Below, in pieces: positions 44,541-54,593 of a DNA stretch of 64,000 nucleotides; within the stretch, counting starts at the first letter, position 1, and every line of letters begins with the position of its first letter. The notes below the pieces were generated by a model. It did no database searches, had not been told where the DNA came from, and was given only the letters and a program-made list of their open reading frames with translations. Location of the stretch: the NCBI GenBank assembly GCA_017643495.1, contig JAEPNK010000001.1, positions 1,097,623 to 1,161,622 on the forward strand. Reading direction: 5' to 3'. The DNA comes from Rhizobiaceae bacterium (GTDB taxonomy: Bacteria > Pseudomonadota > Alphaproteobacteria > Rhizobiales > Rhizobiaceae). Made by a program: the position numbers and the translations under genes.

Positions 44541-45836
44541 TCAGGTTTTCTTGCGTTTTCTCACGCTGGAGCGGCGGCACGGATGATGCCAGTCACGCTT
44601 TGAGCCGATATCGAAGTGAACGGATTTGGTACGGCAATACGTGCCGACACCACCCCGACCGGGAATGGACCTCAGGTATTTGGCAAGATCCCATTTGGAA
44701 ACGCCTTCAACCTGGATATCTGCTGCCTTGCAGAAAATGTGCTGGGAATTTCGGGCTCCCCCGGCGCGGCGGTTCCGCTTGGGGCTTCGGTAACCCGAAG
44801 TAATGATGGGTTTGGAACCGTAGCGTCTTTCCACGATCTTCAGAATTTTCAGGACACCGGGTTTCAGGCAGGAAACTTCCACCTTGTCATGCTGTACCCG
44901 CAGACCGTTCGGGGAAAGCCGTCCGAAACTGCCCACGGCTGCAACCTGTGTTGCACGCAATTCATCATCATCCTGTTCGGATTCATTGATGCCGAACAGT
45001 TCGGCATTTGATTTCACGCCAGGTAGTCCGCCGTTCCCGGCTGCAAGGCTGGCTCGTGAGGCATTGCCTGCCGTACGGCTGCGAACCGCAATTTCCGGTT
45101 TGTCTGTATTGCCGAGGGCGGCAAAAAGGCCACCGCTTGACCGGCTGGTTTTCTTGCGCCGGTTGCGGACAATTCCTGATTCATCGGCCATTCTTCCGGC
45201 CCTGCGGGCACGTTTCGCAACCCTTGGCTTGGCTGCCGGTGCTGATTGCGTGGCCAATTGGGCCTCTGCGCTGGCTGCTGCATCGCTGTCTGTGCTGAGT
45301 GCCGCAAGTTCTGTTTCATCCTGAACCGCATCATCGCCCGAAGAGGATGGTTGAAAGCTTTCACTGATCCGGGTTTGGGCTTCGTTTGCAGGCTGGGCAG
45401 GCTGCGCATTCAGCAAGGCCTGGGATGGATTGTTGTCTGTGGGGGAAACAATGGCCAGCGTGTTTGTAGCAGCCTGGTTGTCCGGGCTTGCCTGCGATTG
45501 CGATGGAGCTGCAGATGCAATTTCTCTTGGAGCCTTGACCGGAACACCAAGAGCCTCTCCATTGCTGTCGGTCACGATGGTGGCTTGAACGGTGTCCTGG
45601 GAAGTTGCACCTTCGGTGACATCATCGCCGCTAGAGTCAGATGCAACGCTGTCAACTGAAAGCTGGCTGGTATCCTGGGTAACCTGTGAATGGCCGGAAA
45701 GTCCGAGAGCCGGATCCTGTGAAACGCAGGAAGCAAGAATGAGACCTGCAGCCCCGAGCATGGCGATTCGGCAGGCTGCGGTTACGAGGGGTCCTTGTCG
45801 GTCCTGTCTGCTCCTTGTAAGGGCACCGCCGCTCAT
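44541..45836 (-). CDS. Peptidase M15-type lipoprotein (D-Ala-D-Ala carboxypeptidase-like)
   Basis: A 431-residue lipoprotein. The signal peptide ends in the lipobox LILASC (Cys37). A very long Ser/Ala/Gln/Asp-rich linker runs to about residue 290. The C-terminal Peptidase_M15_3 domain has ITSGYRSPKRN, the zinc-binding SQHIFCKAADIQV (His, Asp) and VHFDIG (His). It probably trims peptidoglycan stem peptides from the membrane surface. The start at 45836 is chosen because it places the signal peptide correctly; the ORF reaches 45968. Confidence 0.8.
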   Translation of the reverse strand: MSGGALTRSRQDRQGPLVTAACRIAMLGAAGLILASCVSQDPALGLSGHSQVTQDTSQLSVDSVASDSSGDDVTEGATSQDTVQATIVTDSNGEALGVPVKAPREIASAAPSQSQASPDNQAATNTLAIVSPTDNNPSQALLNAQPAQPANEAQTRISESFQPSSSGDDAVQDETELAALSTDSDAAASAEAQLATQSAPAAKPRVAKRARRAGRMADESGIVRNRRKKTSRSSGGLFAALGNTDKPEIAVRSRTAGNASRASLAAGNGGLPGVKSNAELFGINESEQDDDELRATQVAAVGSFGRLSPNGLRVQHDKVEVSCLKPGVLKILKIVERRYGSKPIITSGYRSPKRNRRAGGARNSQHIFCKAADIQVEGVSKWDLAKYLRSIPGRGGVGTYCRTKSVHFDIGSKRDWHHPCRRSSVRKRKKT

Positions 45837-46321
45837 GTCTTTGGTATCAGGCAAACCGGTTAAAAATTCCCGTAATAGCAAAAGATCGAGACAATATCGC
45901 AATTCATGATGGCGTCTCGCGAATGCATGCGTACAAAAAATCGAAACAGTGCGAAAGCCCCTGCGCACCGTTACAATCTGATAAATAAAAAATGCGGCTG
46001 AATAAAGTCAAATTATCCAACTGGTTCGGGAGGATGCCCGATCATTCTTGCCTGCAACTGGTGACTTGCTCCACCCGGCCCTGATTGAAATCATGTGTTT
46101 CAGGCTGGCCAATTCGCCATTTTGGCAGTGCCGGTCAGTAAATATCGGTCAGGTGAAGGTTGAAAACGGAAAAACAGGTAACTTTTTACTGGGTGTATTT
46201 GAGATTTTCACAAGATTTGCGATCTCTACAAGTTTTTTTGCGCCAGGGCTTGCAGTAATTGCTCCAATAAGTGCTATCATCGGGTGAATCGCTTCGTTGC
46301 GGTTCAGGTTTCAAGCGGTAA
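45837..46321. other. Intergenic region before the cold-shock-domain gene
   Basis: An AT-rich 485-bp gap between divergent genes, with no supportable ORF. A short direct repeat CGGTCAG occurs twice around 46133-46153. A -10-like TATCAT is at about 46274, but no well-spaced -35 was found. A long untranslated leader for the cold-shock gene is possible. Confidence 0.4.
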
Positions 46322-46918
46322 GTGAGTAAGCCAATGGCGGGGATGAAGGACCAGTTTGGGGGAGCTGCCGACAGGGGCAAGGAAGTTTCCGGGGATACGG
46401 AAGCGGTAGATCTCATAGAAATAGCCGGTGCAATAAAATGGTTCGATGTGTCGAAGGGATTCGGCTTTATCGTTCCCGATGACGGCATGCCGGATGTCCT
46501 GCTGCATGTCACATGCCTGAGGCGCGACGGATACCAGACTGCACCGGAAGGTGCCCGCATTGTTTGTGAAATAGTCAAGCGCGAAAGAGGCTACCAGGCT
46601 TTTCGCATCCTCTCCATGGATGAATCGACCGCTACCCACCCGTCCCAGAAAGAGGGCGGCAAAACCCATTTTGACGTCAAGGCCGAAAGCGATCTTGAGC
46701 GTGTGCAGGTCAAATGGTTCAACCGCACAAAGGGATACGGGTTTGTAACGCGCCGGGGCCAGGACATTTTCGTTCACATGGAGACCTTGCGCAGATACGG
46801 GCTGACGGAATTGCGGCCAGGCCAATATGTCCTTGTTCGTTTTGGCAACGGGCCGAAAGGGCTTATGGCCGCGGAAATATTCCCTGACAATGAAGCCCAG
46901 GCCAAAAACTCTCACTGA
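46322..46918 (+). CDS. Protein with two cold-shock domains
   Basis: A 198-residue nucleic-acid-binding protein with tandem cold-shock domains. The first is at about residues 34-98, with [20 protein letters not shown] and VLLHVTCL. The second is at about residues 127-190, with [19 protein letters not shown] and DIFVHMETL. The RNP1 (KGFGFI, KGYGFV) and RNP2 motifs are intact in both. This double-domain form is common in alphaproteobacteria (CspC/CspD-like in Caulobacter). The start is GTG; in-frame ATGs at 46334 and 46343 are alternatives. It overlaps the DUF192 gene. Confidence 0.9.
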   Translation: MSKPMAGMKDQFGGAADRGKEVSGDTEAVDLIEIAGAIKWFDVSKGFGFIVPDDGMPDVLLHVTCLRRDGYQTAPEGARIVCEIVKRERGYQAFRILSMDESTATHPSQKEGGKTHFDVKAESDLERVQVKWFNRTKGYGFVTRRGQDIFVHMETLRRYGLTELRPGQYVLVRFGNGPKGLMAAEIFPDNEAQAKNSH

Positions 46919-47480
46919 AAACCTGACCGCCCGCCTGCTGCATCGTGCTGCATGGCGGCAGTTTCCTGTTTGCCGGAACCGGTTTCTTTGCGCCTGTCTG
47001 ACAGGTTGGTTGATCCTGTTTGCTTGCCAGCCCTTCATTTCGCCCGCAACGGCTGACAGCACAGCAGCAAGACCGACACTGGCTGATGACCCGCTGGCGG
47101 TATTGCCTGTTGAGGAACTGGAAATCGTGACAGCCGCCGGAAGTTTCAGGTTCAGCGTGGAAATTGCAGACGAAGCCGATGAGCGCTCCACGGGCCTGAT
47201 GCACCGGCCCAGAATGCTGCCCACTCACGGGATGCTTTTTGATTTCGGCAAGACAGGTCCGGTAATGATGTGGATGGAAAACACACCCTTGTCTCTCGAC
47301 ATGGTTTTCATCCGTTCAGACGGTACCATAGCCCGCATTGCCCGCAACACGACGCCCTTTTCCCGTGATATCGTTTCTTCGGGCGAACCTGTTTCGCACG
47401 TGCTTGAGTTGAATGCCGGCATGGCAACCCTGATTGGTCTCAAGTCTGGTGACAGGGTCAGGCACCGCATGTTCCGGTAG
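46890..47480 (+). CDS. DUF192 exported protein
   Basis: A 196-residue protein of the DUF192 family. It has a basic N-terminus, then a hydrophobic export or anchor segment ([18 protein letters not shown]). The DUF192 core follows: [35 protein letters not shown] and HVLELNAG. The family function is unknown. It overlaps the end of the two-domain cold-shock gene by 29 bp. This gene pair is conserved in many alphaproteobacteria, so co-expression is likely. Confidence 0.82.
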   Translation: MKPRPKTLTENLTARLLHRAAWRQFPVCRNRFLCACLTGWLILFACQPFISPATADSTAARPTLADDPLAVLPVEELEIVTAAGSFRFSVEIADEADERSTGLMHRPRMLPTHGMLFDFGKTGPVMMWMENTPLSLDMVFIRSDGTIARIARNTTPFSRDIVSSGEPVSHVLELNAGMATLIGLKSGDRVRHRMFR

Positions 47481-47501
47481 ACATACTTGGCTGACTGGCT
47501 T

Positions 47502-47528
47502 GAACGGGAGACGGCTGTCTTCCCGTTC
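47502..47528. terminator. Hairpin between convergent DUF192 and aldehyde dehydrogenase genes
   Basis: GAACGGGA (47502-47509) pairs with TCCCGTTC (47521-47528), with a partial inner stem GAC/GTC. No long T-run. It lies in the 75-bp gap between convergent genes and marks the left edge of the catabolic island. Confidence 0.5.
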
Positions 47529-47555
47529 CGGTTGGTTTTCACCATGCAAGCGGGT

Positions 47556-48995
47556 TCACGCTGCCATCCGCTGCCCGGTTGTCCGGGTTACAAGGTAGGG
47601 CTCGAGGCCTTCTGATGCCCCCTCGATTCCGTACCCGCTTTCCTTGCATCCTGCAAAGGGTGTTTCCGGAAGGGAAATCGTGCAGGTATTCAACCCGATC
47701 ATGCCGGTTTCCAGCCGTTCAGATATCTCCCGGGCCCGGGAAAGCGATTGGGTGAAGGCATAACCAGCAAGGCCGAACTGAAGGGCGTTTGCTCGCGAAC
47801 ATACATCATCAATGTCGGTGAAACTGGTGATGGGTGCAATTGGTCCAAATGGCTCTTCGGTCATGACCATCGAACTGTCGGGAGCATCAGCAATGACTGT
47901 TGGCGGGTAGTAAAAGCCTTCATTACCCTGTCGTGCTCCACCAGTAAGGATTCGTGCACCACTCTTTTCTGCATCCGCGACGAAAGTATCCATGGCATCC
48001 AGTCGCCGCGTGTTTGCCAATGGCCCCATTTGTGTTGCGGCCTCAAGACCGTTGCCGATCCGCCGCGCTTTTGCCCGGCTGACAAATCCCTCGACAAAGG
48101 CATTGTAGACATTTTCCTGCACGTAAAACCGGGTAGGTGAAACGCATACCTGCCCAGCATTTCGCAATTTGCCCTCGATTGCAACGTCGAGTACGCGATC
48201 AAGGTCAATGTCATCAAATACCACGACGGGTGCATGCCCGCCCAGCTCCATGGTTGCCCGTTGCATGTTGCCGGCGGCAAGGGCTGCGATGTGTTTGCCG
48301 ACAGGGATCGAGCCGGTAAAGGAGACTTTTCTGATAACAGGTGAGGCCATCAGGTGCCGTGAAACCTGGTCGGGAACTCCGAAAACAAGCTGGATCGCAC
48401 CGGCAGGAACCCCGGCATCGTGAATTGCCCGGACATACTCCACGGCACTTGCCGGTGTTTCCTCAGCCGCTTTTGCGATGATTGCGCAACCCGCTGCCAG
48501 GCCAGCGGCAATTTTTCTCGAAGGCGTGTTTATCGGAAAGTTCCATGGTGTCATAGAAAGTGAAACACCTACCGGGTGTTTGCGAACCTGATATTCGGTT
48601 TCGCTTTCCCGCGATGCGATGATCCGGCCATAGGAGCGTCTTCCCTCTTCGGCAAACCACTCTGTATAATCGGCAGCAGAGGACACTTCGGCGCGTGCCT
48701 CTGTGATCGTCTTTCCCTGTTCGAGAGTCAGAATGGTTGCAATATGCTCTCTTCTTTCACGCAGCAGGTTTGCTGCACGGCGCAGAATTTCAGCTCGCTC
48801 ATGCGGCTGTATTCGCCGCCAGGTTTCGAATCCCGTTTGTGCAGCGTCCAGTGCTTCATCCAGATCTGTTGAGCTTGCATGTGGCAGTATCGCAAGCGGT
48901 GTTCCTGTTGCAGGGTTGATAACCTCTTCGCCTGTGTTCTCACTGCCTTTGCGCCATTGACCGGCAATTAGCATATTAAGATCTGGATATGTCAT
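47556..48995 (-). CDS. Succinate-semialdehyde-type aldehyde dehydrogenase
   Basis: A 479-residue NAD(P)-dependent aldehyde dehydrogenase. The active site has the catalytic Glu in ATMELGGHAPVVVFDD and Cys in NAGQVCVSPTRFYVQ. The cofactor loop is TPWNFPINTPSRKIAAGLA. The overall pattern is of GabD and alpha-ketoglutaric semialdehyde dehydrogenases. It is the last gene of the left operon. Its likely job is to oxidise the aldehyde made by the class III aminotransferase or the PLP lyases encoded nearby. The start at 48995 matches family length; the ORF runs to 49052. Confidence 0.87.
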   Translation of the reverse strand: MTYPDLNMLIAGQWRKGSENTGEEVINPATGTPLAILPHASSTDLDEALDAAQTGFETWRRIQPHERAEILRRAANLLRERREHIATILTLEQGKTITEARAEVSSAADYTEWFAEEGRRSYGRIIASRESETEYQVRKHPVGVSLSMTPWNFPINTPSRKIAAGLAAGCAIIAKAAEETPASAVEYVRAIHDAGVPAGAIQLVFGVPDQVSRHLMASPVIRKVSFTGSIPVGKHIAALAAGNMQRATMELGGHAPVVVFDDIDLDRVLDVAIEGKLRNAGQVCVSPTRFYVQENVYNAFVEGFVSRAKARRIGNGLEAATQMGPLANTRRLDAMDTFVADAEKSGARILTGGARQGNEGFYYPPTVIADAPDSSMVMTEEPFGPIAPITSFTDIDDVCSRANALQFGLAGYAFTQSLSRAREISERLETGMIGLNTCTISLPETPFAGCKESGYGIEGASEGLEPYLVTRTTGQRMAA

Positions 48996-49041
48996 GCTGA
49001 TTTCTCGCTTGTGTTTGTAAAAGGGCCTGATCGGGTTCCTG

Positions 49042-49920
49042 TCAGCTAGCAAATGGCCACGCCCTTCCGGGCCGGGAAAGTTTCAGGCGGTAAACAGAGG
49101 TTTGGGCGGTAACAAACAGCGTGCACAAGTCGCTGCCACCCCATGTGAAATTTGTTGCTTCCTCGGGAAATGCGAGTGTTTCAAGCAATTCCGCATCCGA
49201 TGAAAATACCTGTATTCCGCCGGGGCCACAGGAAAACACACGCCCGGAAGCGTCCAGCTTCAATCCATCAGGGCAGCCGTTATCCTGACCGCTTGTTACT
49301 GCAAAAATACCGTTGTCTTCGAGTTTGCCGGGTCCGGCTATGTTGAAATGGCGGATGTGAAACCGCCTTGTGTCCGAGACATAGAGCGTTTTACCGTTTT
49401 CGCCGATACACAGCCCGTTGGGCTGGTCAAAATCATCGGCAGCCAGATGCAGCTGGCCATCAGGCGCAATGCAGTAAACCCCCTGGAAACCCAGCTGTTG
49501 GGGACGTTCGATACCATACTCGGCCAAGCGCCCGTAAACGGGATCGGTGAACCAGATTGCACCTGTGCAATCGGCAATGACATCATTCGGGCTGTTGAGT
49601 TCGTGTTGTTGCCAGTGGGAGGCAAGAACACTCAACGTTCCGTCCGCTTCTTCTCGAACAATTCTGCTTGTGCCGTGTTCGCAACTCACCAGTCTGCCCT
49701 GACAATCCCTGGTGCTGCCATTGGCAAAATTGCTGGGTTTTCGATAAACGCCCAATTTCCCGTCGGCCTCGAGCCTGTAGATGACATTGCCACGAATGTC
49801 ACTGAACACAAGACTTCCGGTTTCATGATACCAGACAGGGCCTTCGGTAAATTGCAGGCCGCCAACAACCAGTTCAACCGTTGCGCCGGGCGCAACAATA
49901 TTTGAGGATATCCCGGTCAT
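49042..49920 (-). CDS. SMP-30/gluconolactonase family protein
   Basis: A 292-residue six-bladed propeller hydrolase of the SMP-30/Gnl family that opens sugar lactones. The metal-site Glu is in QFTEGPVWYHETGSLVFSDI. The segments NSPNDVIADCTGAIWFTDPVYG and FDQPNGLCIGENGKTLYVSD supply Asn and Asp ligands. Its start overlaps the GntR gene stop by four bases (ATGA). A lactonase here suggests that a sugar or polyol is oxidised to a lactone by one of the SDRs. Confidence 0.87.
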   Translation of the reverse strand: MTGISSNIVAPGATVELVVGGLQFTEGPVWYHETGSLVFSDIRGNVIYRLEADGKLGVYRKPSNFANGSTRDCQGRLVSCEHGTSRIVREEADGTLSVLASHWQQHELNSPNDVIADCTGAIWFTDPVYGRLAEYGIERPQQLGFQGVYCIAPDGQLHLAADDFDQPNGLCIGENGKTLYVSDTRRFHIRHFNIAGPGKLEDNGIFAVTSGQDNGCPDGLKLDASGRVFSCGPGGIQVFSSDAELLETLAFPEEATNFTWGGSDLCTLFVTAQTSVYRLKLSRPGRAWPFAS

Positions 49921-50624
49921 TGTTCTTCTTCTGATGCCTCACCGGCCGCTTCGCTTTCCTGAATTCGGGCAATCGTGTAATTCATGGCGCCGGTGATATC
50001 TGCCTGGATGAAGGTTTTGGCTGACGACCCGTCTCCGTTTTTCATGGCATCAATGATCATCAGCCTGAGATTGCCCCGCTCCATGCTAGAGTAATCAGGG
50101 AAAAGCAGGCTGCGATAGGGTGCGGTGCGTAACCAAAGGCCGCGGATCAGGTTGATCAGATGGGTTTGCCGGGTTGCATCATACAATGTGAAATGAAACC
50201 GTTGAATCCGTTCCATGGCAGCAGCGATATCACCGACATCCCGCGTTGCACGGATTTCGTCATCAATCTGGCGCAGCTTTCCGATAAACTCGGGAGTGCT
50301 GTTTCCGGTGGCTATTTCAACAGCCCGGCCCTCTAGCAACACTCTTATGTCCCTTAATTCCCGCAGCTCTCCGGATGTAAGCAAAGGCACGCGGATATGC
50401 CTGTTGGGGGCAAAATCAATGGCGTTCTCGACTGACAACTGGCGGATAGCGTCCCGGATTGGTGTTGATGAGGTGTCAAGCATCGCCATCAATTGCCTGA
50501 GCGTGATTTTTTCACCCGGCTTCAACCGCCCGGAAAGCAGCGCCTGCGCAATCTGCTCATACGCATAATCAGACAATGTTTGCTTTTCAGAGCCGTTTTC
50601 CTGTTCGCCCATGTTGCCGTTCAT
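49917..50624 (-). CDS. GntR-family regulator (FCD type)
   Basis: A 235-residue repressor. The N-terminal winged helix is LSDYAYEQIAQALLSGRLKP then LRQLMAMLDTSSTPIRDAIR. The C-terminal helical FCD effector domain shows the usual Asp and His metal ligands region (RFHFTLYDATRQTHLINLI). The start at 50624 overlaps the stop of the SDR gene (TGATG), which suggests coupling; the ORF opens at 50642. Lying inside the left operon, it is the prime candidate for binding the TGTTGCAACA sites at 57027 and 57120. Confidence 0.9.
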   Translation of the reverse strand: MNGNMGEQENGSEKQTLSDYAYEQIAQALLSGRLKPGEKITLRQLMAMLDTSSTPIRDAIRQLSVENAIDFAPNRHIRVPLLTSGELRELRDIRVLLEGRAVEIATGNSTPEFIGKLRQIDDEIRATRDVGDIAAAMERIQRFHFTLYDATRQTHLINLIRGLWLRTAPYRSLLFPDYSSMERGNLRLMIIDAMKNGDGSSAKTFIQADITGAMNYTIARIQESEAAGEASEEEQ

Positions 50625-51412
50625 CAAAATAGCCTTCCACAATCAACCTGAAGTGTTTGCCCCGTAATTGCTTTTTGCATGCTCAGAAACACGATCGCAT
50701 CAGCAACATCATCAGCCTCGACCATACGGCCAAGCATTGTATTGGCAAGTGAGCGCTGTTTACGTTCTTCAGGCCACTTCTCTGTCCACGGTGTTCTGGT
50801 CAGGCCAGGAGCCACAGCATTTACATTGATATCGGGACCAAGGCCTTTCGCAAGGTTCCGTGTCAGGTTGATAAGCGCCGCCTTGCTGGCCCCGTATGCA
50901 AGGGAGCTTGCATCGCCACCGAGGCCGGCAGTGGATGCAACATTCACGATGGAACCATTTGAGTTTTTGAGGGCCTTGCTTGCAGCATGGATTGTGTTGA
51001 ACGCCCCGACAAGATTGGTATTGAGCGTTGCTTCCCACAGCTCCGGTGTTATTCCGTCCAGATCCGAGAACGGGACCGGGTCCTGAACGCCTGACGTGCC
51101 GGCATTGTTTACAAGTGTGTCCAGTCCGTCGAAATCATCAATTGCATACTGGATCATTGCCTTTGCAGAGACAGGATCTGAGATGTCGGCAGGCAAGGCC
51201 GTAACCATGCCCACCCATTCTTGTGCCAGGTTTCCGATTTGTGTTTCGGCTGATGCATCTCCAGCCAGGAAATTGCAGCCCACCCTGGCCCCGGCCCGAA
51301 GAAAATTTCGTGCCGTTGCCAGTCCAATCCCGGATCCTGCCCCGGTTACGACAATGCGCAATCCGGACAGGTTTGCGTTGATCCTTTGGTGAGTGAAAAC
51401 CTGTTTGCTCAT
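50624..51412 (-). CDS. Short-chain dehydrogenase/reductase
   Basis: A 262-residue classical SDR. Key elements are VVTGAGSGIGLATARNF, LVNNAGTSG and the catalytic SIVNVASTAG...SLAYGASKAA. The second-strand end lacks the Asp of strict NAD-dependent forms (VGCNFLAGDASA), so NADP is possible. It lies between the PLP-enzyme and GntR genes in the left operon. Its substrate is probably an intermediate of the island's pathway. The start at 51412 (MSKQVF) fits family length. Confidence 0.88.
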   Translation of the reverse strand: MSKQVFTHQRINANLSGLRIVVTGAGSGIGLATARNFLRAGARVGCNFLAGDASAETQIGNLAQEWVGMVTALPADISDPVSAKAMIQYAIDDFDGLDTLVNNAGTSGVQDPVPFSDLDGITPELWEATLNTNLVGAFNTIHAASKALKNSNGSIVNVASTAGLGGDASSLAYGASKAALINLTRNLAKGLGPDINVNAVAPGLTRTPWTEKWPEERKQRSLANTMLGRMVEADDVADAIVFLSMQKAITGQTLQVDCGRLF

Positions 51413-51425
51413 CAGCCTGCTCTTG

Positions 51426-52673
51426 TCAGTAGGTTGCGGCGGCAGCCTGTTTTGCAACGGCTCCTGTATTCCGCACTTCACTGACCGAAGCCGCCAGATC
51501 TGAAAGATAGAGATCCGCAGTTTTCGCATGCACAGGATTGAGATGCATGTGAATGCCCACCGGCTCTGCCTGACGTCCGATAAACCAGCCGCGCTTGGTC
51601 ATTTCTTCACCGACCGCACCGATATCAAGGTCAGGGTCTTCGGATGTATAAACGAACAGGCACAGTTCGTGTGGTTTGAGAACTGTCAATCCCTCAATGG
51701 CATCAATGCCGTCCGTCAGCTTCTTGACTGTATCCATAATCACCTTGGCCCACAGGGTGTATCCTTCTTCGCCAAGATAGTTCATCACAGCCCATGCTGC
51801 TGCAACAACACCGCCGGCCCGTGTGCCTTGCATGGTGTCATTGACATAGGGGCCGCGCTCCCAGTCGTTGAAGTCAAATACCTGGTATTTGTGAAGAGCT
51901 TCATCACGCAACATCATCATGGATGCTCCCTTGGGGGCATAGCCGTATTTGTGAATATCGGCCGAGATTGATGTAACGCCGGGTACGGAGAAATCGAAAT
52001 CGGGTATGTCATATCCCAGCTTTTTGACCCAGGGTGCCAGAAATCCGCCTACGCACGCATCTACATGCATCCAGAGATTGTGTTTCTGAGCCACGTCAGC
52101 GACATCAGCGACGGGGTCGAAAACTCCGTACGGATAATTTGGCGCACTGGCCATTGTCATGATGGTGTTGCTGTCAAAGCGTTTTTCCAGTTCTGCTGGA
52201 TCCGCACGGTAATCGGCCCGGGTGGTTGGCACACGGATTACCTTGATGTTCAGGAATGCGGCAGACCGGTCAAAGGCCGGATGGGCCGTGCGGGGTATGA
52301 CGATATTCGGCTCCGTAATCCCTTTGGTATCCCTGGCCCAGTCCCGGGCAGTTTTCATTGCCATGAAAATTGATTCAGACCCGCCGGATGTGAAGGTAGC
52401 CTTTGCGTTCGCCGGTGCATGATGCAAAGCCAGCCCCATTTCCAGCACTTCTGATTCAAGTTTGAGCATGCTGAAGAAGGTTTTCTTGCCCATCGCATTT
52501 TCAGTCCAGTAGGTTTTATAGGCTTCCTGCTGAACACGTTTAACTTCCTCGTCGAGATAGTAGAAATACAAGGCCATTCGGCCTTCTTCCCATTTGAAGT
52601 CATCCTTCTTCGCGTCTTCCAGTTCGGTTTTCAGTTCGTCCCAGGGACGGCCTTTTAGCGGGATTACGGTCAT
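51426..52673 (-). CDS. PLP-dependent lyase/decarboxylase, sphingosine-1-phosphate-lyase-like (paralogue 1)
   Basis: A 415-residue fold-type I group II PLP enzyme. Asp205 in MHVDACVGGFLAP should contact the pyridine nitrogen. Lys242 in SADIHKYGYAPKGA is the Schiff-base lysine. The pattern HVDACxGGF...GVTSIS-SAD-x-HKYGYAPKG is closer to sphingosine-1-phosphate lyase than to glutamate decarboxylase (which has SxxxHK in a different setting). It could therefore cleave a C-C bond of a hydroxylated amine or decarboxylate an amino acid. No membrane helix is present. It follows aapP by 46 bp in the left operon and is paralogous to the product of 57164-58426. Confidence 0.85.
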   Translation of the reverse strand: MTVIPLKGRPWDELKTELEDAKKDDFKWEEGRMALYFYYLDEEVKRVQQEAYKTYWTENAMGKKTFFSMLKLESEVLEMGLALHHAPANAKATFTSGGSESIFMAMKTARDWARDTKGITEPNIVIPRTAHPAFDRSAAFLNIKVIRVPTTRADYRADPAELEKRFDSNTIMTMASAPNYPYGVFDPVADVADVAQKHNLWMHVDACVGGFLAPWVKKLGYDIPDFDFSVPGVTSISADIHKYGYAPKGASMMMLRDEALHKYQVFDFNDWERGPYVNDTMQGTRAGGVVAAAWAVMNYLGEEGYTLWAKVIMDTVKKLTDGIDAIEGLTVLKPHELCLFVYTSEDPDLDIGAVGEEMTKRGWFIGRQAEPVGIHMHLNPVHAKTADLYLSDLAASVSEVRNTGAVAKQAAAATY

Positions 52674-52719
52674 GTTTTCCTCTTCATGTGTTAGGTTCGG
52701 TATTTCATTGCTGGCCCAG

Positions 52720-53475
52720 CTAGGCGTGCATGATCTGGTTGAGAAACGCTTCCACGCGGGGATTGGCGAGGTCGCGGTCAAAAAACTGTTCGGGTGGAAG
52801 GTTTTCGATAATGGATCCCTGCTCCATCATCACCACGCGGTCGGCGACACGTTTTGTGAATCCCATTTCATGGGTAACAACAATCATGGTCATGCCGCGT
52901 TCGGAGAGTTCGCTCATCACATCAAGAACTTCGCCGACCATTTCAGGATCAAGGGCAGATGTCGGTTCGTCGAAAAGCATTACCCTCGGGCGCATGCAAA
53001 GTGCACGGCAGATCGCCACCCGTTGCTGCTGGCCACCGGACAGCATTTCAGGATACTTCAATGCTTGATCGGCGATTTGCACCCGAGCAAGTTCTTCCAT
53101 TGCCCTGGCTTCCGCCTCGGCACGTGAAACCTTGAGAATTTTCATGGGGCCGATACAGCAGTTTTCCAGTATCGAGAGATGAGGGAAGAGATTGTATTGC
53201 TGAAACACCATCCCGACGTGACGGCGAAGGTCGTGGGCGGTACCGTCGCGTTCGGAAACAACAGTGCCTCCGACGCTTACTTCACCGCCTTGATAGGCTT
53301 CAAGTCCGTTGATGGTGAATACAGCCGTGGATTTTCCCGAACCCGACGGTCCGCACAGCACGATCTTTTCACCTTCGCTTACTTCAAGGTTCACATCGCG
53401 CAGGACATGAAGGTTGCCATACCATTTGTTGACATTGCGCAGTGCGATGATCGGTGGCCTGTGTGTTGTCATCAT
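52720..53475 (-). CDS. aapP: Amino-acid ABC transporter ATP-binding protein (AapP-like)
   Basis: A 251-residue ABC ATPase of the polar amino-acid group. Walker A is [16 protein letters not shown], the signature is [15 protein letters not shown], and Walker B is [12 protein letters not shown]. The H-loop is VVTHEMGF. It energises the AapQ/AapM permease pair encoded upstream. Gene order J-Q-M-P and protein lengths match the rhizobial general L-amino-acid permease, although the catabolic context suggests a specialised substrate. Confidence 0.92.
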   Translation of the reverse strand: MMTTHRPPIIALRNVNKWYGNLHVLRDVNLEVSEGEKIVLCGPSGSGKSTAVFTINGLEAYQGGEVSVGGTVVSERDGTAHDLRRHVGMVFQQYNLFPHLSILENCCIGPMKILKVSRAEAEARAMEELARVQIADQALKYPEMLSGGQQQRVAICRALCMRPRVMLFDEPTSALDPEMVGEVLDVMSELSERGMTMIVVTHEMGFTKRVADRVVMMEQGSIIENLPPEQFFDRDLANPRVEAFLNQIMHA

Positions 53476-53485
53476 CGGTCCGGCC

Positions 53486-54592
53486 TCAATGTTGCTGACG
53501 CATGCTGATGCGTCGTTCGATGCGGCGGCTGTACCAGCTCATGCTTGCACACACCGCCAGATAAATTGCGGCGATGAACACATAAGCCTCGATGAAAAGC
53601 CCAAGCCATTCCGGGTCTGCCTTGGCTGCGTTTGCCGTTCCCAGAAGATCGAGCATCGAGATCACAATGACGAGTGAGGTATCCTTGAAACCCGCGATGA
53701 ACAGATTGACCATGGAGGGAATGGTTATACGCAGTGCCTGGGGCAGGATGATGTATATCATCGATTGCCAGTATCCCATGCCCATTGCTTTGGCAGCTGC
53801 ATACTGACCGTCTGGCACTGCCTGCAATCCACCGCGAACCGTTTCAGCCATGTAGGCGGCAAAGAACATGATGAATGCCACCTGGGCCCGGACGATATTG
53901 GGTATGGTTACATCTGCCGGGAGCAACAGCGGCAACATGATGTTGGCCATAAACAGGAGTGATATCAGCGGAACACCCCTGATAACTTCAATATAGACAA
54001 TGCAAATCCACCTGATGGCCGGCATGGAAGAACGCCGTCCCAGTGCCAGCAGTATCGAGGCAAGGAAACAGGCCGCCATGCCAACAACTGCCAGAAGGAC
54101 AGTAAGCGGCAGGCCAGACCAGAAACGGATCTCGACATGTGGAAGTCCAAGGCCACCGGACATCAGAACACCGATAAGCAATATTCCGACGAGCCATAGG
54201 CCGAACATCCAGCGCTTGCGTTCCTGCGTTTTCCAACTGGCCGGAATGCAGGTTGCAATCACCAGCAGCAAGAACAGCACCAACGCCAATGCCGGACGCC
54301 ACTGCTGGTCAAACGGGTAAGTCCCGAAAAGGATCAGCCGCCATTTGTCCTGAATGAATGCCCAGCAGGCACCGCCTGCATCAATACATTCCCGGATGGT
54401 CGCAGGTGCCAGGGTTGCATCCAGAACAGCCCAGGTGAAGGCGCCCGTTATGGCTTTGTACAATATCCACAGGATCACCAGGGTCAGAACCGAATTGCCC
54501 AGGCTGCCAAAGAAATTTTGCCAAATCCAGGTAACCAGTCCCTTTTGTGGTGGGCGCGGTGGAGAGGGGATATCTGTCATCGGTACAGTCAT
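53486..54592 (-). CDS. aapM: Amino-acid ABC transporter permease (AapM-like)
   Basis: A 368-residue inner-membrane permease with about eight helices. The EAA-type loop is [27 protein letters not shown]. The preceding [14 protein letters not shown] is typical of the HisM/GlnP family. Its length with extra N-terminal helices matches AapM (about 380). The start at 54592 lies one base after the aapQ stop, with GGAG upstream; the ORF itself opens at 54622. It forms a heterodimer with AapQ. Confidence 0.9.
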   Translation of the reverse strand: MTVPMTDIPSPPRPPQKGLVTWIWQNFFGSLGNSVLTLVILWILYKAITGAFTWAVLDATLAPATIRECIDAGGACWAFIQDKWRLILFGTYPFDQQWRPALALVLFLLLVIATCIPASWKTQERKRWMFGLWLVGILLIGVLMSGGLGLPHVEIRFWSGLPLTVLLAVVGMAACFLASILLALGRRSSMPAIRWICIVYIEVIRGVPLISLLFMANIMLPLLLPADVTIPNIVRAQVAFIMFFAAYMAETVRGGLQAVPDGQYAAAKAMGMGYWQSMIYIILPQALRITIPSMVNLFIAGFKDTSLVIVISMLDLLGTANAAKADPEWLGLFIEAYVFIAAIYLAVCASMSWYSRRIERRISMRQQH

Positions 54593-54593
54593 C

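Noticed and set aside
46048-46287. 79-codon ORF in the gap before the cold-shock-domain gene
   Set aside because: Lies in AT-rich leader sequence, no ribosome-binding site and no family signal.
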